Part shown: positions 9,301 through 17,397 of the stretch, one piece after another
Numbering within the stretch: position 1 is the stretch's first letter
How the letters are laid out: each line of letters begins with the position of its first letter
NCBI GenBank assembly: GCA_943372645.1
Contig: CALRZN010000004.1
Location: 1-64,000, forward strand
Source: VBWE01 sp943372645
Lineage (GTDB): Bacteria > Bacteroidota > Bacteroidia > Palsa-965
Reading direction: 5' to 3'
DNA length: 64,000 nt
Translations under genes and position numbers: made by a program
The notes under the pieces: model-generated
The model's database searches: none
Told to the model about the DNA's origin: nothing
What the model saw: the letters and a program-made list of their open reading frames with translations, nothing else

Positions 9301-11136
9301 TATATCACTGAAAAACCTTTCACCGGTGAGCCCCGCCTGGTGCAGGTATCCCAGTGATACGGTATGACCTGTAATATAAAGTTCACCCATGATGAACGGG
9401 GGAAGCAAAGCTCCCTGCCCGTTAACAATGTAAGCGTGTGTACCTTTTACCGGCCTGCCTATAGGAATCTTCCCTGTTTCCGAACCCGTAAGCTTATACA
9501 CCAGCGAGTAAGCACTGCACTCCGAACTTCCATATATGTTGTATACTTCGAAAGGCAGGTCATAGGTCCGCTTCAACTCCTCGCCACTTAATATCAGCGC
9601 GCGAAGACACGACAGCATACTCACATCCGCTGCCGAAGCAATATGATCGTATACCGAAGGAACAAACTGAACGATTGTAGTTCCCGAATCAGCGAGCCAT
9701 TGCATCAGTTTCGGAACATCACGCGTGATATCGTCATAAGGTCTGAGATGAACAGATGACCTCCCAACTGTGACAGGGAACAAGAGCTCAAGAATGGAAT
9801 CGACAAAACCGATAGTGGTTTTCTGGGCAAGTACATCATCCGGGCGGAAATTGAAATACTCCCTGAACCATTCAAACTGGCAGACGAGGTTTCCATGTGT
9901 GATTTGAACACCTTTAGGCTGGCCGGTGCTGCCCGAAGTATAGATTATGTATGCAATTGAATTCGGCTCCCCGGGCTCAGGTGCCGATGAAGGAATAAAC
10001 GTACGCGCGATTTCTTCCACCGAAGCCTGGTTGATACATGCTATATCAGCACGCTCACAGGATAAAAGGTTTCCTATAAAAACAGCCGACCTGCTATCCC
10101 CGAGCAGCTGGTTTATACGTGCTTCCGGAGTTGCCGGATCGACAGGAAGAACTGCTGCGCCTGTTTTAAGCACCGCGATTATCGAGATCAGCAGCCCGAA
10201 GGAAGAGGATAACGATATGGCAACGATATCGCCTGACCTGATGTTGCATTTGTCGCGCAGGTATCCCGCAAGTGCATTTGAGTATTCGTTTAACTCACCG
10301 TATGTTAAGCATGATCCGTTAAAGTAAACGGCCGGAGCTTCGGGGGAGCTGGCTGCATTTTCAGCAAACGCGTGCAGGATTGTTGCCGGGCTGCTGTTCA
10401 TTGCAAGGGCATTACATACCTGGTCCGCCATCCTGTCCTTTTCCTGCGGAGAAACCCACGCTAACTGATCCAGCGCAATATCGGGAGAGGAGGCCAGCGC
10501 ATCGCTGAGAAATAAAAAGTGATCGGAAAGCTGCCTGGCAAACAACTCTTCGCGCACATTATTGCACGTAAACGTGATCTTGTTATCTGCTGCTATATAA
10601 ACATGTATACCGCACTTATCTGCAAGCCCGAAAGGCGGGTAATTTATTCCTTCTACAGTAATCCCGGCCTGGAAAAGGGCATCAGTACTCTCCTTTGCAT
10701 CCTTTAAGATCGAGGAGATAATATTGGTAAATGAATAATTCTGGAACTTATAGGCCTCGATAACCACCTGCCTTGTATTTTCCAGCAGTATTTTGGCTGT
10801 ATGCCCGGTGGAAAGCGAGCTGCGGAGGAAAAGTATATTGGGCTCTTCCGGCACTTTTCCGGAGAGGTGCTGTGCTCCGGCTGCCACAATGATATCTTCG
10901 GTTCCCGAGAACCTGAATAATAGCGCCTTATACACCGACAGGAAATAGATGTATCGTCCCGCAGCCGATCCTGCCGTAAGCTTAGCGATCTTTTCAGATA
11001 CTTCTGCGGGCAGCAATAATTCATATTGTACGCTATCGGAGCCATCAGCGTTATCCTGCCTGTAAATATCCAGCATGCTTAGATTACCAGATAACTTACG
11101 GCTCCAATAATTCTCAGTCGCGAGATTATTAAGCAT
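6367..11136 (-). CDS. NRPS: half-C, A interrupted by FkbM methyltransferase, T, C
   Basis: A 1,589-residue NRPS. Residues 1-230 resemble the C-terminal half of a condensation domain without HHxxxDG. The A domain starts near residue 255, with TSGSTGQPKG at 400-409 and the A8 motif RGQRIEPGE near 648. It is then split: residues about 700-965 form an FkbM-family SAM-dependent methyltransferase (VVFDVGANIG at 755, FEPLKP near 782, LLKIDVEKSELD at 894). The A10 lysine motif PNGKVDLK follows near 1023. A carrier domain follows with its serine at 1082 (NGGHSLNA), then a complete condensation domain with HHIISDG at 1270. By alignment to GrsA the pocket is V445 D446 L449 Q490 I515 S517 I534 A542 Y543 K1026. 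This shares six of ten positions with the beta-alanine code VDWVISLADK as I remember it. The gene immediately follows panD. Confidence 0.95.
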   Translation of the reverse strand: MLNNLATENYWSRKLSGNLSMLDIYRQDNADGSDSVQYELLLPAEVSEKIAKLTAGSAAGRYIYFLSVYKALLFRFSGTEDIIVAAGAQHLSGKVPEEPNILFLRSSLSTGHTAKILLENTRQVVIEAYKFQNYSFTNIISSILKDAKESTDALFQAGITVEGINYPPFGLADKCGIHVYIAADNKITFTCNNVREELFARQLSDHFLFLSDALASSPDIALDQLAWVSPQEKDRMADQVCNALAMNSSPATILHAFAENAASSPEAPAVYFNGSCLTYGELNEYSNALAGYLRDKCNIRSGDIVAISLSSSFGLLISIIAVLKTGAAVLPVDPATPEARINQLLGDSRSAVFIGNLLSCERADIACINQASVEEIARTFIPSSAPEPGEPNSIAYIIYTSGSTGQPKGVQITHGNLVCQFEWFREYFNFRPDDVLAQKTTIGFVDSILELLFPVTVGRSSVHLRPYDDITRDVPKLMQWLADSGTTIVQFVPSVYDHIASAADVSMLSCLRALILSGEELKRTYDLPFEVYNIYGSSECSAYSLVYKLTGSETGKIPIGRPVKGTHAYIVNGQGALLPPFIMGELYITGHTVSLGYLHQAGLTGERFFSDIFNPSFTAYRTGDYARMLPDGNIQYLGRKDRQLKIRGQRIEPGEVEAVIRSHPAISEVVITATGNEEGRRLLAYITVKSDVAYPIGQALKMNKRNPRKYEQLYNLPNGLLVYPLNKREAELLYNEIFSDHTYLRHGITIRENDVVFDVGANIGLFSLYVALNFPGTQLYAFEPLKPIYDALSINTSLYDINVRTFNFGLSAADEEVEFVYYQHNSALSGRYAIEGVEKDVVRNFIKNDSASDQLTESELESMIEDRISGNAYNCRVRRLSDVIEENNITHIDLLKIDVEKSELDVIMGIDDRHWPIVRQVVIEVHDIDSRGDKIAEMLSKQGFSIYIEQEDLFRNTGIINIYATRDTASHSVVPPALRFNKGGLYTNIDLLLEDVANHCTKKLPAFMVPSDFRMMESIMHLPNGKVDLKSMEKASEAVVAGSRKIKQPGNSVEEKLHAIFCSVLGKDIGTDDNFFRNGGHSLNATRVVTRVMRDLEVKLTLRDIFDNPSVEALAAVVDKRAHTAYEPIAPTPASDKYEASYSQRRLWILCQQHEMSIAYNITGAFSWEGKFHEATFSRAINMLIERHEILRTIFVSEDGIPFQKVLSVSEAIFSLAYIDASGSPDKKGVVESAIKASAEEPFDLSLFPLMRGKCIALDSDKHVIIFSLHHIISDGWSVNLMVKELLSLYNQLVINGRHFIPALEIQYKDFAAWQRKMLESGKLSAHKAYWLEKLSGIQQPLQLPYDHDTSARFSTRGDTLTFVVEGQLLDNIRSISERYSTSAFVVFLAIFKILLRIETGQAKIHVGVPALGREHKHLEQQLGFYVNLLPVMTSIPPDVTFESLLKNMRADTAKAFQYQLYPFDLLAEELQFAREFGRSAFINTGFTWNPESSDLGLTTEGWRLRPLPVSISAVKHDLWLVADDLGSHVRCTFEYRSDLFERTTIQRMASALLWLGAQLMNKPDRPVTSHSLTSGAEPQAEIEIELDI

Positions 11137-11156
11137 AAACCTTAATTATAATTTGA

Positions 11157-11525
11157 TTAAGCAAACTCCAGATTGTGCTGAACAACTTTGTTCTGATCAC
11201 CAAGAATGATCACTTTAGGCTTGTGATTCGGTAACTCTACCTCGTTCACCTGTGTATAGCTCATAATTATAACCGTATCGCCAAGCTGAGCAAGTCTCGC
11301 GCAAGCTCCATTCAGCCCGATAATACCCGAACCCCGCACACCGGGGATCACATAGGTTACAAATCGTTCGCCATTATTGACATTTACAATATGCACTTGT
11401 TCATTGATATTAAGTCCGCACATATCTGCAAGATCCATATCAATAGTGCAGCTCCCCTCATAGTACAGATCAGCATTCGTGATTTTAGCACTATGAATTT
11501 TAGCATTCATTACGGTATAGTTCAT
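11157..11525 (-). CDS. panD: Aspartate 1-decarboxylase embedded in the NRPS operon
   Basis: A 122-residue proenzyme homologous over its full length to PanD, which decarboxylates L-aspartate to beta-alanine using a self-made pyruvoyl group. The self-cleavage site is G24-S25 (YYEGSCTID). Lys9, His11, Tyr22, Arg54, Thr57, Tyr58 and Asn72 all occupy the same positions as in the E. coli enzyme, so it should be active. It lies between the luciferase-like monooxygenase and an NRPS with gaps of 11 and 20 bases. No pantothenate gene (panB, panC) is nearby. The position argues that it supplies beta-alanine to the adjacent A domain, although a housekeeping role for coenzyme A cannot be excluded from this window. 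Confidence 0.93.
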   Translation of the reverse strand: MNYTVMNAKIHSAKITNADLYYEGSCTIDMDLADMCGLNINEQVHIVNVNNGERFVTYVIPGVRGSGIIGLNGACARLAQLGDTVIIMSYTQVNEVELPNHKPKVIILGDQNKVVQHNLEFA

Positions 11526-11536
11526 TGTATCTGGTT

Positions 11537-12607
11537 TTATTTAAATCGAAATGTTATCTCTGGAAAATCGTTCTCTGTATTGGCAGCAGTGCCAGAAAGC
11601 ATTTCGTTCACTTTTAAAAATGCCTTCTGAAGATGAAAGTAGTCGGACTCATCCGAAGGAGTATCGAGAATGATCGACCTGATACCGCTCATCAGATAAG
11701 CTGAAATAAGCTCAGCTATTTGTTCATAATCTCCCACATAGTAAGGACAATCTGCCTGAAACCCTTTAAAAGGTCTCATCCAGAAACGTTCATCCTTTAT
11801 GTTCTCACTATCGGCAAAACGTTTCAGTTCGTGTTTCCATTGCGAGTCCGTATTGCTCATCGAGTACTCAAGCATCATCTTACCTTCCTCGCTTTCGGGG
11901 AATAAGCTATTTACTCTCTCCCAGGCATCCCTGGCTGTGGCCCGGGTCACTATCCCGAGATACACGCCTTCGTTCTTTAAAGCAGAAAATGAACTGCCGG
12001 CTGCATGTGTAAACGGCTTACCCATTACCATGTGAATCGCCCCGATCCGTTGAGCCACCTTGCGGGCCGCTTCAGATGCTCCGGCAATGTAAAATTCAGG
12101 CATGAGTTCTTTCGGCATCTCAGGCTGAAGCTGCAAATCGTTGATCGTATAAAATTTTCCGCAATAGCTTACAGGAACGCCCGTAAGAAGCTCCTTAACG
12201 ATCTCGATGTATTCGCTCAATCGCTCATAACGATCATCATGATCGAGTGTATCGTTGAACGAAAGAAGATCGTTTTTTGATGTGCCCGTAACGCAGTTAA
12301 CATAAGTCTTCCTGCCGAAAATGTAAGCAAATGAGGAAATCATCTTGGCAGCCGAAAAAGGGTGCATATATATGGGATTCACGGCTACCAATGGAGACAG
12401 GCTGCTGGTTTCGGCCATAATTGCGTGAGCAACGAGCCAGGTATCAACAAAAATGTCGTTACCGGTGAATATTAAGTTGCCGGAATAACCATACTTTTCA
12501 CTAAGGCTCATCGTATCCCTGATATTCTTCCAGTAACTATCCGTGTCAGTAGTACGGGGACTGATAGTGAAAACATCGATGGTTCTGTCTGATAACGACA
12601 ATTTCAT
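11537..12607 (-). CDS. Luciferase-like flavin-dependent monooxygenase
   Basis: A 356-residue member of the bacterial luciferase-like (LLM) superfamily, closest in pattern to the alkanesulfonate monooxygenase SsuD branch: it has an N-terminal TIM-barrel start, then NCVTGTSKND followed by LDHDDRYERLSEYIEIV, which matches the SsuD-type consensus. Such enzymes use reduced FMN and oxygen. Relatives in NRPS and polyketide clusters hydroxylate pathway intermediates or building blocks. It is the second gene of the NRPS operon, 18 bases after the free-standing condensation domain and 11 before panD. The substrate cannot be read from the sequence. No flavin reductase is seen in the visible part of the operon, so reduced flavin would come from elsewhere. 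Confidence 0.85.
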   Translation of the reverse strand: MKLSLSDRTIDVFTISPRTTDTDSYWKNIRDTMSLSEKYGYSGNLIFTGNDIFVDTWLVAHAIMAETSSLSPLVAVNPIYMHPFSAAKMISSFAYIFGRKTYVNCVTGTSKNDLLSFNDTLDHDDRYERLSEYIEIVKELLTGVPVSYCGKFYTINDLQLQPEMPKELMPEFYIAGASEAARKVAQRIGAIHMVMGKPFTHAAGSSFSALKNEGVYLGIVTRATARDAWERVNSLFPESEEGKMMLEYSMSNTDSQWKHELKRFADSENIKDERFWMRPFKGFQADCPYYVGDYEQIAELISAYLMSGIRSIILDTPSDESDYFHLQKAFLKVNEMLSGTAANTENDFPEITFRFK

Positions 12608-12625
12608 AGCACGTAGTTTAGATTT

Positions 12626-13972
12626 TTACTGAAATGTGAAGGTTCCCAGTTCATCGAGTTTTTCTGATCCATCATCACTGTCGTCAACTATTTCGTATAT
12701 TTTTCTTGCCATAGCAGAAGGAAGCGTCATCATCAACTCCTTTAATCTTTCGAGCAGCATAGCAGCCTCATTATCTTCCAGAAAATCGATCTTATAATCG
12801 AATATCACTTTCACATCCCACTCCTGGTTAAAATCCAAGACATGCACATCAAGGTCATTCATTTGTTCATCACTTTTCAGGTAAACGATATCCACCTGGT
12901 TGCCATTAAAGGTTGATTGGTAAAATATCTTCTGATAAGAAAATGTGATATTGTACAAATTTGTGTTCGCCTGAAGTGCCTCTATAAGATCGAGAATCGG
13001 GAAATGCATATTTCTCAGGCATAAGCCGATGTCTCGCTTTATATTATGTATAATGCTGCTAACTGTGTCCTGCGGCCGGTAATTGAACCTGCAGGGAATA
13101 ACATTAAAGAAAGGCCCTACCGATTGTTTTTCCTGGTGGGATGAGCGGTTGAGCACCGGTATACCTATAGTGAAATCGAAGGTTTGCGAAGTACTGCTTA
13201 CCAGGATATATAAACAGCCCAGTAAATAATTAAACACAGAAATACCGTTAGCTGCACAGTATTTACAAACGTCATTGAATGCGCTTCGCGCCAAAACAAT
13301 CTCTTTACGGTATGATTTTAATGATGGCTGTGATTTTAAAGTTTTTTTACTAAGCTCTACAGGCGAAACGGGATCAGTAAGTGTGGAGAGCCAAAATTGT
13401 TTCGCTGCCTGATAAAAGACCGAATGCCGGTAAACCTCTTCTTTTCTGATTAAGTCAGTAAAGGAATATTTGCTTTTACTGCCCCAGCTGATCCCCGCAG
13501 CTTTACTCCCCGAGTGCAATTCGCTCATTTCATTAAAAACTAAGCTCAGGGAATATCCATCCGCAATGATATGGTGGAGTTTCAAATACCAGTAATAGCT
13601 GTGGTCGGATTGCTTTAGCAGATAACATTCATATAAAGGAGCATCCATATCAAATGCCAGCTTCATGTTATCAAGAATAAACTGCTGGCATTTCTCTTTT
13701 GAAGTGCCTTCACCACTATGATCTGCGAATTTAACCTCGGGATTGGATGACGAGCTAACGTACTGGCTTACCCCTTCAGAATGCTCAACAATTCTTAACC
13801 GCAAAGCAGGATGCTTTTTGAGAAGAATACAGAATGAATCATAAAAAACCTGGAAATCGACATTGTCGTTTATAACAGCATATCCACCTATATTAAATAA
13901 AGGAGATTTAGAATGGCCTTGTTGGAAAAGCCAAATCGATCTCTGCGAAGTAGACAACGTATATAATTCCAT
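12626..13972 (-). CDS. Free-standing NRPS condensation domain
   Basis: A 448-residue protein that is a single complete condensation domain. It opens with the C1-type motif LSTSQRSIWLFQQG and carries an intact active site HHIIADGYS near residue 133, then typical C-terminal-subdomain motifs such as GIPVLNRS. It has no A or carrier domain. It is the first gene of the NRPS operon, so it may load or acylate the first residue, or work in trans with the half-condensation segment that begins the next NRPS. The assigned ATG at 13972 gives the full N-terminal motif. The long non-coding stretch upstream should hold the operon promoter. Confidence 0.92.
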   Translation of the reverse strand: MELYTLSTSQRSIWLFQQGHSKSPLFNIGGYAVINDNVDFQVFYDSFCILLKKHPALRLRIVEHSEGVSQYVSSSSNPEVKFADHSGEGTSKEKCQQFILDNMKLAFDMDAPLYECYLLKQSDHSYYWYLKLHHIIADGYSLSLVFNEMSELHSGSKAAGISWGSKSKYSFTDLIRKEEVYRHSVFYQAAKQFWLSTLTDPVSPVELSKKTLKSQPSLKSYRKEIVLARSAFNDVCKYCAANGISVFNYLLGCLYILVSSTSQTFDFTIGIPVLNRSSHQEKQSVGPFFNVIPCRFNYRPQDTVSSIIHNIKRDIGLCLRNMHFPILDLIEALQANTNLYNITFSYQKIFYQSTFNGNQVDIVYLKSDEQMNDLDVHVLDFNQEWDVKVIFDYKIDFLEDNEAAMLLERLKELMMTLPSAMARKIYEIVDDSDDGSEKLDELGTFTFQ

Positions 13973-14579
13973 TACCGCAATTAAGCATCAGCGCATTTGT
14001 TGTATACGGTAAATAGCTCCTCACTCACAACAAGATCAAATCACAAATGCCCTGAAGTACAAGTAACATTCGCGACAGACCTTCACTATGCAATAATTAT
14101 AGTCGGAGAACCAACAGAAATGCATTGATTTATCTCAACCTATAACTCCGAGTGTACAATACCTGGCACTACAGCCATTATACAAAAAGCAGGTGATAGT
14201 TTGTTTGGCTTCAGATTATCACTAATCTGAGGGCATAAATGTAATCCTTAAAACAATATAACACAAGTGATCAGATACAATATATTACTCCCGGTTAATC
14301 ATTTTTTTTTATATAATGGTTTTCAAGTACTTAGAGAATGAGAATAATCCCATTCAACAACCTGTCATGATATCCAACTATTGGGATACAAATATATAAT
14401 TGCGTTTTTATAGATGTTTTAAATGATGTTACAGTATCCGGAAAATAAGATATACCTGCCCTGTCGTTTTCCCTCCACGTGGGATAACCCATATGCCACC
14501 GCTACGTATAAACCCGTAATTTCAATAAAAACAACGCCTTCCTGTTGTGCAGCGCAATACGCTTTTGTAATTTGCATGT
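13973..14579. other. AT-rich divergent intergenic region upstream of the NRPS operon
   Basis: No credible gene lies in these 607 bases, which are clearly AT-richer than the flanking coding DNA. On the minus strand a TATATTTG sequence (14396 down to 14389) fits the Bacteroidota -7 element TAnnTTTG and faces the NRPS operon. I see no good TTG -33 partner and it would leave a leader of about 410 bases, so it is only a candidate. No operator-like palindrome stood out. Confidence 0.5.
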
Positions 14580-15119
14580 ATGCGTAAAATTATTTTTCTG
14601 CTAATCTGTTGCTGCATACTGGTTCAGTTACAGGCCCAAAACTCCTACCACGATACGCTCATCAACAACAAACACGGCATGGCCGATGCCTCGGGAAAAA
14701 TATTTATCCCGGCCCTGTATGATGAAATTACATCATATGCTTATAGCGCGTTCGATTTTTCAACCGGCAACCTGCTCAGCAGCGGCGAAACCGTTTTCGT
14801 GGTGCGCAGCGGAAAAAAATATGGCATTTTTGATCAGCAGGGCAAAAACCTGGCAACGTGTATTTACAGCGAAGTGGTTGTGGATTATTGCAACGGAGGT
14901 ACGTACCGCATCATGGCCGTGAAGAAAAAAGGCAAATACGCGTTCCTCGGTCCGGGCGGAACATTTATCACCGGCTTTGATTTTACTGCAATTGATACCG
15001 GCGATTTTGCAGATGCTCCGGATGTAATTGCCTACGTGCGCAAAAAAGGGAGCAAGCATTGGGAGATGCTGGATAAAAGCGGTAAACCGGTTACGGAAGA
15101 AGCGCCCGGTGCAGATTAA
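14580..15119 (+). CDS. Secreted WG-repeat protein
   Basis: A 179-residue protein with an N-terminal signal sequence (MRKIIFLLICCCILVQLQAQ). The cluster of cysteines may instead mark a lipoprotein. The rest is a series of about four degenerate WG-type repeats: KHGMADASGKIFIPALYDEI, then KYGIFDQQGKNLA, KYAFLGPGGTFI and KHWEMLDKSGKPV, each pairing a 'display' strand with a following 'Y/F-x-x-I' strand. WG (KWG) repeat proteins are common in Bacteroidota and mostly of unknown role. The gene stands alone, divergent from the NRPS operon across a 607-base spacer, and I see no functional link to it. Confidence 0.8.
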   Translation: MRKIIFLLICCCILVQLQAQNSYHDTLINNKHGMADASGKIFIPALYDEITSYAYSAFDFSTGNLLSSGETVFVVRSGKKYGIFDQQGKNLATCIYSEVVVDYCNGGTYRIMAVKKKGKYAFLGPGGTFITGFDFTAIDTGDFADAPDVIAYVRKKGSKHWEMLDKSGKPVTEEAPGAD

Positions 15120-15131
15120 ACAACTGCGTTG

Positions 15132-15284
15132 TTACCGGTATTGTTCAACAGCGGCATCTACCGAAAGTCCTTCCATGTGCGCCAGTTCGAGCATTTCAAT
15201 GTCTTCGGGCAGTGGTAAACCAAGTGCAGTAATTTTAGCTTTAAACTCGGCGTACCAGGTGTCAAAGGGAATTGTGTTTTCCAT
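15132..15284 (-). CDS. Small conserved-looking hypothetical protein, 50 residues
   Basis: A short frame from ATG at 15284 to TAA at 15132 encoding 50 residues, beginning MENTIPFDTWYAEFKAKI and ending SVDAAVEQYR. It has the amphipathic, Asp/Glu/Leu-rich composition of a real small helical protein and codon usage like its neighbours. It fills the space between the WG-repeat gene and the DUF2207 remnant. I do not recognise a family. The alternative is that it is a chance frame, but no other frame explains this stretch. Confidence 0.55.
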   Translation of the reverse strand: MENTIPFDTWYAEFKAKITALGLPLPEDIEMLELAHMEGLSVDAAVEQYR

Positions 15285-15344
15285 CGTTTCTGTTTTTTTT
15301 ATGTTTCTGAAAATTAAATCTCAAAAGTCCATCGCGCTCCTGCT

Positions 15345-15653
15345 TTACCAGCCTCCCCCGCCGCCGCCCGATGAGGGAGAAGGCAGTGTTCCGGCCGATG
15401 AAATGGCAGCCGAAAGACTGCTGCGCAACGATTGCGAAAAATTACGGTGAAATTCCGAATTCACGCTTCGGGCGACTTCCGGGTTAACACCGGACGAATC
15501 AATCATTTTTTCGAACTGTTTGCCCCACTCCACTTCACAATCGGTTGCGATGGCAAAGAGCAGGTACTTTTCATACAGCGGTATGTTTTTCTCCGGCGGA
15601 TTCATCGCGTTGATGGAGATTTCATCAGCAGCCACGAGATTGACATATAAACG
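15345..15653 (-). pseudogene. C-terminal fragment of a DUF2207 membrane protein
   Basis: The frame encodes about 100 residues that match only the very end of DUF2207 proteins: NPPEKNIPLYEKYLLFAIA (a segment before the last domain), then EWGKQFEKMI, then the serine-rich stretch SLRSSLSAAISSAG, ending in the diagnostic glycine tail GGGGGGW. Full DUF2207 proteins are about 600 residues, with a signal peptide, an extracellular domain and several membrane helices. None of that is encoded upstream, where the sequence becomes AT-rich and unrelated. It is therefore a remnant left by deletion of the 5' part. The open frame itself extends to 15728, but the extra residues resemble nothing. Confidence 0.7.
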
Positions 15654-15869
15654 TTGATTAATGTTTGTATTGCAAATATGGTAAAGTTTTGCATTTATGC
15701 AACTTTTCTTCCAATGGCTGCAGGGCAATCGATTCTGAAAACAGAAAACAATCCGTTTCGCTATTTTCTTTTTTGATGTTGTCGCGGATTTTTTATACTA
15801 GTTCGGACTGGTTCATTTCAGACGGCCATATAATCGCTCCAACTGTGAAAGAACCGGCAGATTAATCTT

Positions 15870-16260
15870 TCAACTGTTCAGCACTTTTGATTTCTCGCGC
15901 TGAAACTCTTCTTCTGACAGCACGCCTTGTGCACGCAAAGCAGCCAGTTTTTCAAGTACCTGGAATTTATCGGGCTGAACTGGTTGATGCTGACCGGCTG
16001 ACTTTTCAGTGTGCTGCTGCGCCTGCGGATTGTAGTAGTTATTATTGTTTATTACCGGCTGAGTAGCTTGCTTTACAGGTGCTGCAAGCGCAACGATAAA
16101 ACCGACTACCGGTGTAAAAAAAAGCGAGAGCAAAAAACCGCCCCAGAAACCGATGGTTTTATTCGATGCAATAGCTCCTGCAGCAAATGCAAGCCCAGGA
16201 TAAAAAAAAAAGGAGGATGATCATTTCACCCACACCCAATCCGAAAGGTCCAAGTATCAT
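15870..16260 (-). CDS. SHOCT-domain membrane protein, frameshifted in a homopolymer
   Basis: Translated from ATG at 16260 the frame gives MILGPFGLGVGEMIILLFF and then stops early after a run of ten T (ten A on the plus strand, 16202-16211). Removing one base restores a continuous protein of about 129 residues: a first hydrophobic helix, SNKTIGFWGGFLLSLFFTPVVGFIVAL as a second helix, an Asn/Gln-rich linker, and a C-terminal SHOCT domain (LEKLAALRAQGVLSEEEFQREKSKVL). That layout is normal for small Bacteroidota SHOCT membrane proteins. The uninterrupted 3' frame alone starts at a TTG inside the second helix, an unlikely real start. Either a sequencing indel, a true mutation or slippage-prone expression explains the break. 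Confidence 0.75.
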
Positions 16261-16342
16261 GGTGTGAAATTCAGTTCCGGGCTGGTAATTCCGAAATTTT
16301 CTTTCCGAAATGGGCTTTTCACTTTCCGAAAACGGGATACAT

Positions 16343-17395
16343 TTACTGCATCTTCCCTACCCGCCCGTTGCTCCCCGCAAAAAATACGGCCGTCCCTTTT
16401 TTTGCTTTACGCACCACGTGAAAGCCAACAGGTGAAAATGGCTTCCAGTTTAACCCGCCGTCCGTTGAAATATCCGTTCCGGTGGGCCCAGTACACAGCA
16501 GTTTGTTTTTATCGATAAACTCCACGCAGGAGCGGTAACCGCCGGGCATGGTGCGGGGCAATCCGAGGTAGGACTGCCCCGCTTTTTTACTGTTGTGTAC
16601 TACATACGCAATACTGTCGTTGCGGTCCGGCACTTCATAATCGCCACCCACGATGACCATGTTTTTTTGTTCATCAAACGCAACCGAAAATGCACCGGTG
16701 CCGGGTTTGCCTTTGGGCATCGGAATAGTTATATCCCCTCCTTCTATTCGTTCACCATTATCCCTGCAATACCACAGGTGCGTCTGAACACCACCAGTTA
16801 CAAACCAAATCGAATTATCACTTCTTGTTCGCAGGCATGTTCCACTGGCAGCAAATGCAGCTTCTCCGGGAATATGGATTTTGGGATTTGCTTCACCAAA
16901 TTCCCTTTTCTCATTTCGTCTTGACCAAGTCTTACCGCTATCATTGGTTGTCAGAAATAGGAAGAAGCAATATGCACATTGATCTGGGTCGCCCAAGACC
17001 ACTCCCCTTCTTTCATCCATCCAATCCATCGCATCCAAAAAAATGGCCGTATCGGCATTGCGATACGTTTCTTTCCATGAAACACCGCCATCCGTTGTGC
17101 GCAAAATAAGCGCAGGTGTTCCGGAACTCATGATCACTGCATTGGTTTTACTGAATGCTTCGATGTCGCGGAAATCACTTTTTTCGTAGCCTTTCAGCTG
17201 CATTTTTTGAAACGATTTGCCGCCGTCAACACTGCGCAGCACATGGCCCTTGCTGCCACTGGCCCACACCGTGTTATCATCCACCACCGAAAGGCCGCGC
17301 AGGCTTACGCCGGGGATGGAATCGAGCAGCTTGATGGATTGGGCAGATGCCGTTGTGCTGAACAACAACAGCAGCAGGTGCATGAGATACTTCAT
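16343..17395 (-). CDS. Secreted beta-propeller protein (YCF48/BNR-like)
   Basis: A 350-residue protein with a signal peptide (MKYLMHLLLLLFSTTASAQ) and repeated Asp-box/YCF48-type motifs of the form 'S-x-D-G-G-x-S/T-W': SVDGGKSF, TTDGGVSW, TNDSGKTW and STDGGLNW. These repeats build a beta-propeller. Bacteroidota proteins of this type are often annotated as 'oxidoreductase' or photosystem assembly-like, with no proven activity. It follows the 415-residue membrane protein gene by two bases, so the two are probably co-transcribed. Confidence 0.8.
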   Translation of the reverse strand: MKYLMHLLLLLFSTTASAQSIKLLDSIPGVSLRGLSVVDDNTVWASGSKGHVLRSVDGGKSFQKMQLKGYEKSDFRDIEAFSKTNAVIMSSGTPALILRTTDGGVSWKETYRNADTAIFLDAMDWMDERRGVVLGDPDQCAYCFFLFLTTNDSGKTWSRRNEKREFGEANPKIHIPGEAAFAASGTCLRTRSDNSIWFVTGGVQTHLWYCRDNGERIEGGDITIPMPKGKPGTGAFSVAFDEQKNMVIVGGDYEVPDRNDSIAYVVHNSKKAGQSYLGLPRTMPGGYRSCVEFIDKNKLLCTGPTGTDISTDGGLNWKPFSPVGFHVVRKAKKGTAVFFAGSNGRVGKMQ

Positions 17396-17397
17396 GG

